Part shown: piece by piece, positions 63,254-64,000 of the stretch | How the letters are laid out: every line of letters begins with the position of its first letter | Numbering within the stretch: position 1 is the stretch's first letter | Assembly (NCBI GenBank): GCA_947642555.1 | Contig: CANRSX010000008.1 | Span: forward strand, 81,373-145,372 | Length of the DNA: 64,000 nt | Source: an uncultured Roseburia sp. | GTDB taxonomy: Bacteria > Bacillota > Clostridia > Lachnospirales > Lachnospiraceae | Reading direction: 5' to 3' | Translations under genes and position numbers: made by a program | Notes under the pieces: model-generated | Seen by the model: the letters and a program-made list of their open reading frames with translations, nothing else | Told to the model about the DNA's origin: nothing | Databases searched by the model: none

Positions 63254-63310
63254 GTCGGTCACGTGGCCGACTTATGCTATTATCATAGCAGGAATGCTTC
63301 CCTGCGTCAA
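63254..63310 (-). promoter_or_regulatory. Promoter and palindromic operator of the glp-like operon
   Basis: On the minus strand TTGACG (63305-63310) and TATGAT (63282-63287) are 17 bp apart. An 18-bp near-perfect palindrome around CACGTG lies at 63254-63271, just past the expected start of transcription. This is a repressor-type position; the regulator is not in the window. Confidence 0.7.
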
Positions 63311-63349
63311 TCTTTTCAGATGAAAATTTACATTATCAGGGCAAAAACA

Positions 63350-63381
63350 AGGCCGGGAACCTGTTTTCAGATTCCCGGCCT
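63350..63381 (-). terminator. Terminator of the PBECR4 gene
   Basis: A 10-bp stem AGGCCGGGAA/TTCCCGGCCT (63350-63359 with 63372-63381) is followed on the minus strand by TTGTTTTTGC. The stem overlaps the PBECR4 stop codon. Confidence 0.8.
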
Positions 63382-64000
63382 ATGGTTTTCGTGTGAGACG
63401 GTCATACTGGATCTGTACCGCTCCGGTGCAAGTGTTTATCTTTTCCTTTTTCAGAAGTGTATATACAGCCTGGCCTTTTGTATAATCCCTGTCTTCCCTG
63501 GGGAAAAAAGAGCGACAGAAAAAATTCCCGGCCTCGTCTTTTTTATCGAGAAAAATATACACATCGGTACATTCATGGGATGTAGAAAGCAGATACTCCG
63601 CTTCGATAAGGGAAAAAGCCTGAAGCTTTCGGTTATAGCGGAAGATCAGGTCATTTTTATCGAAAAGTGCCTCCATCTTTTGAAAAGGCTCCAGACGATT
63701 CCGGATACTGCAGAAATAACGGCTCTTTTTTATATCATCCAAAGTAATCTGACCGGAAAGGATCTGTGAAAATACTTTTTCCCGACTGGCTTTGGAGAGT
63801 CGCAGATCATGCAGTTTATGCAGCCCCACAAGGTGATGAAATTCTGCAGCCTCAAAGCTGACTACAAGATCCACGGACTTTCCTTTTCGTCCGATGATGA
63901 TATGATATTTTACAGGGAGCAGATTTTCAAATGCTTTGGCACAACTGTGTGTGTCAAGTAATCGTTGGCACTTTTTTATGTTTTCTGATGTTTGACGACT
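63380..64000 (-). CDS. PBECR4-domain protein (nuclease-like), partial
   Basis: The frame is open from 63380 to the window edge, at least 206 residues, so the start lies outside; the GTG at 63874 is internal. Features of the PBECR4 group: FHHLVGLHKLHDLRLSKAS, a long helical middle, and SLIEAEYLLS. These belong to the barnase/EndoU/ColicinD/RelE-like nuclease set and are found as phage or host toxins of unknown target. It is followed by its own terminator. Confidence 0.7.
   Translation of the reverse strand, partial: SRQTSENIKKCQRLLDTHSCAKAFENLLPVKYHIIIGRKGKSVDLVVSFEAAEFHHLVGLHKLHDLRLSKASREKVFSQILSGQITLDDIKKSRYFCSIRNRLEPFQKMEALFDKNDLIFRYNRKLQAFSLIEAEYLLSTSHECTDVYIFLDKKDEAGNFFCRSFFPREDRDYTKGQAVYTLLKKEKINTCTGAVQIQYDRLTRKP

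Noticed and set aside
1..64000. tRNA, rRNA and classical riboswitches
   Set aside because: I found no cloverleaf, ribosomal or known aptamer sequence by eye; a covariance search would be needed to exclude them fully.

Overview
The window looks like a chromosome segment from a gut-type anaerobic Firmicute of the Clostridia, most likely Lachnospiraceae-like. The grounds are strong AGGAGG-type ribosome binding sites, GC-rich core genes, and a gene set that includes GPH and NSS transporters, a Cys-type sulfatase, a clostridial glp-type operon and PBECR4, YoaP and C_GCAxxG_C_C proteins. The species cannot be named from the sequence.

Layout. 0-2 kb: a HipB/HipA(CtkA)-like pair and a flavin reductase. 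2-6.2 kb: a sugar regulon (GPH transporter, sulfatase, LacI regulator) with three copies of one 14-bp operator. 6.3-12.9 kb: NSS transporter, MTA/SAH nucleosidase, a 46-residue protein, a NifX-like protein with a Cys/His tail, an AAA/DUF4143 ATPase behind three 33-bp-spaced repeats, and a MATE pump divergent from a Crp-like regulator. 12.9-19.6 kb: a tightly coupled operon of the STM4011-STM4015 families (two radical SAM enzymes, a phosphatase-superfamily hydrolase, an ATP-grasp enzyme, a leucine-rich-repeat protein) with a GNAT gene coupled to its end. An alanine/sodium symporter diverges from it.

22-44 kb is an accessory island, partly very AT-rich. Its centre is a tyrosine recombinase next to a 3.7-kb segment bounded by perfect 125-bp inverted repeats. 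The segment carries two convergent genes, a large STAND-like/TPR protein and a D-Ala-D-Ala-ligase-like ATP-grasp enzyme. This is a probable phase-variable DNA inversion system and the best candidate here for an undescribed system. Around it are a possible KwaB-like (DUF4868) protein, an AlbA_2 ATPase, a MntA/HepT toxin-antitoxin pair, an ABC transporter with its own two-component system, a glycosyltransferase plus two ABC exporters, and many broken genes. The AlbA_2 gene and the MntA/HepT pair each lie between direct repeats of the 3' end of a neighbouring gene, which suggests cassette-like insertion behind existing genes. A 40-bp promoter-like repeat heads two of the cassettes.

44-64 kb returns to GC-rich genes: a lipoprotein/ABC operon, polysaccharide deacetylase, nicotinate phosphoribosyltransferase, GT2 glycosyltransferase with UDP-galactopyranose mutase, mutY, and a five-gene operon for glycerol or a related polyol (FGGY kinase, AGPS-like flavoprotein, DUF1667, two FAD oxidoreductases). 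The window ends inside a PBECR4 nuclease-like gene.
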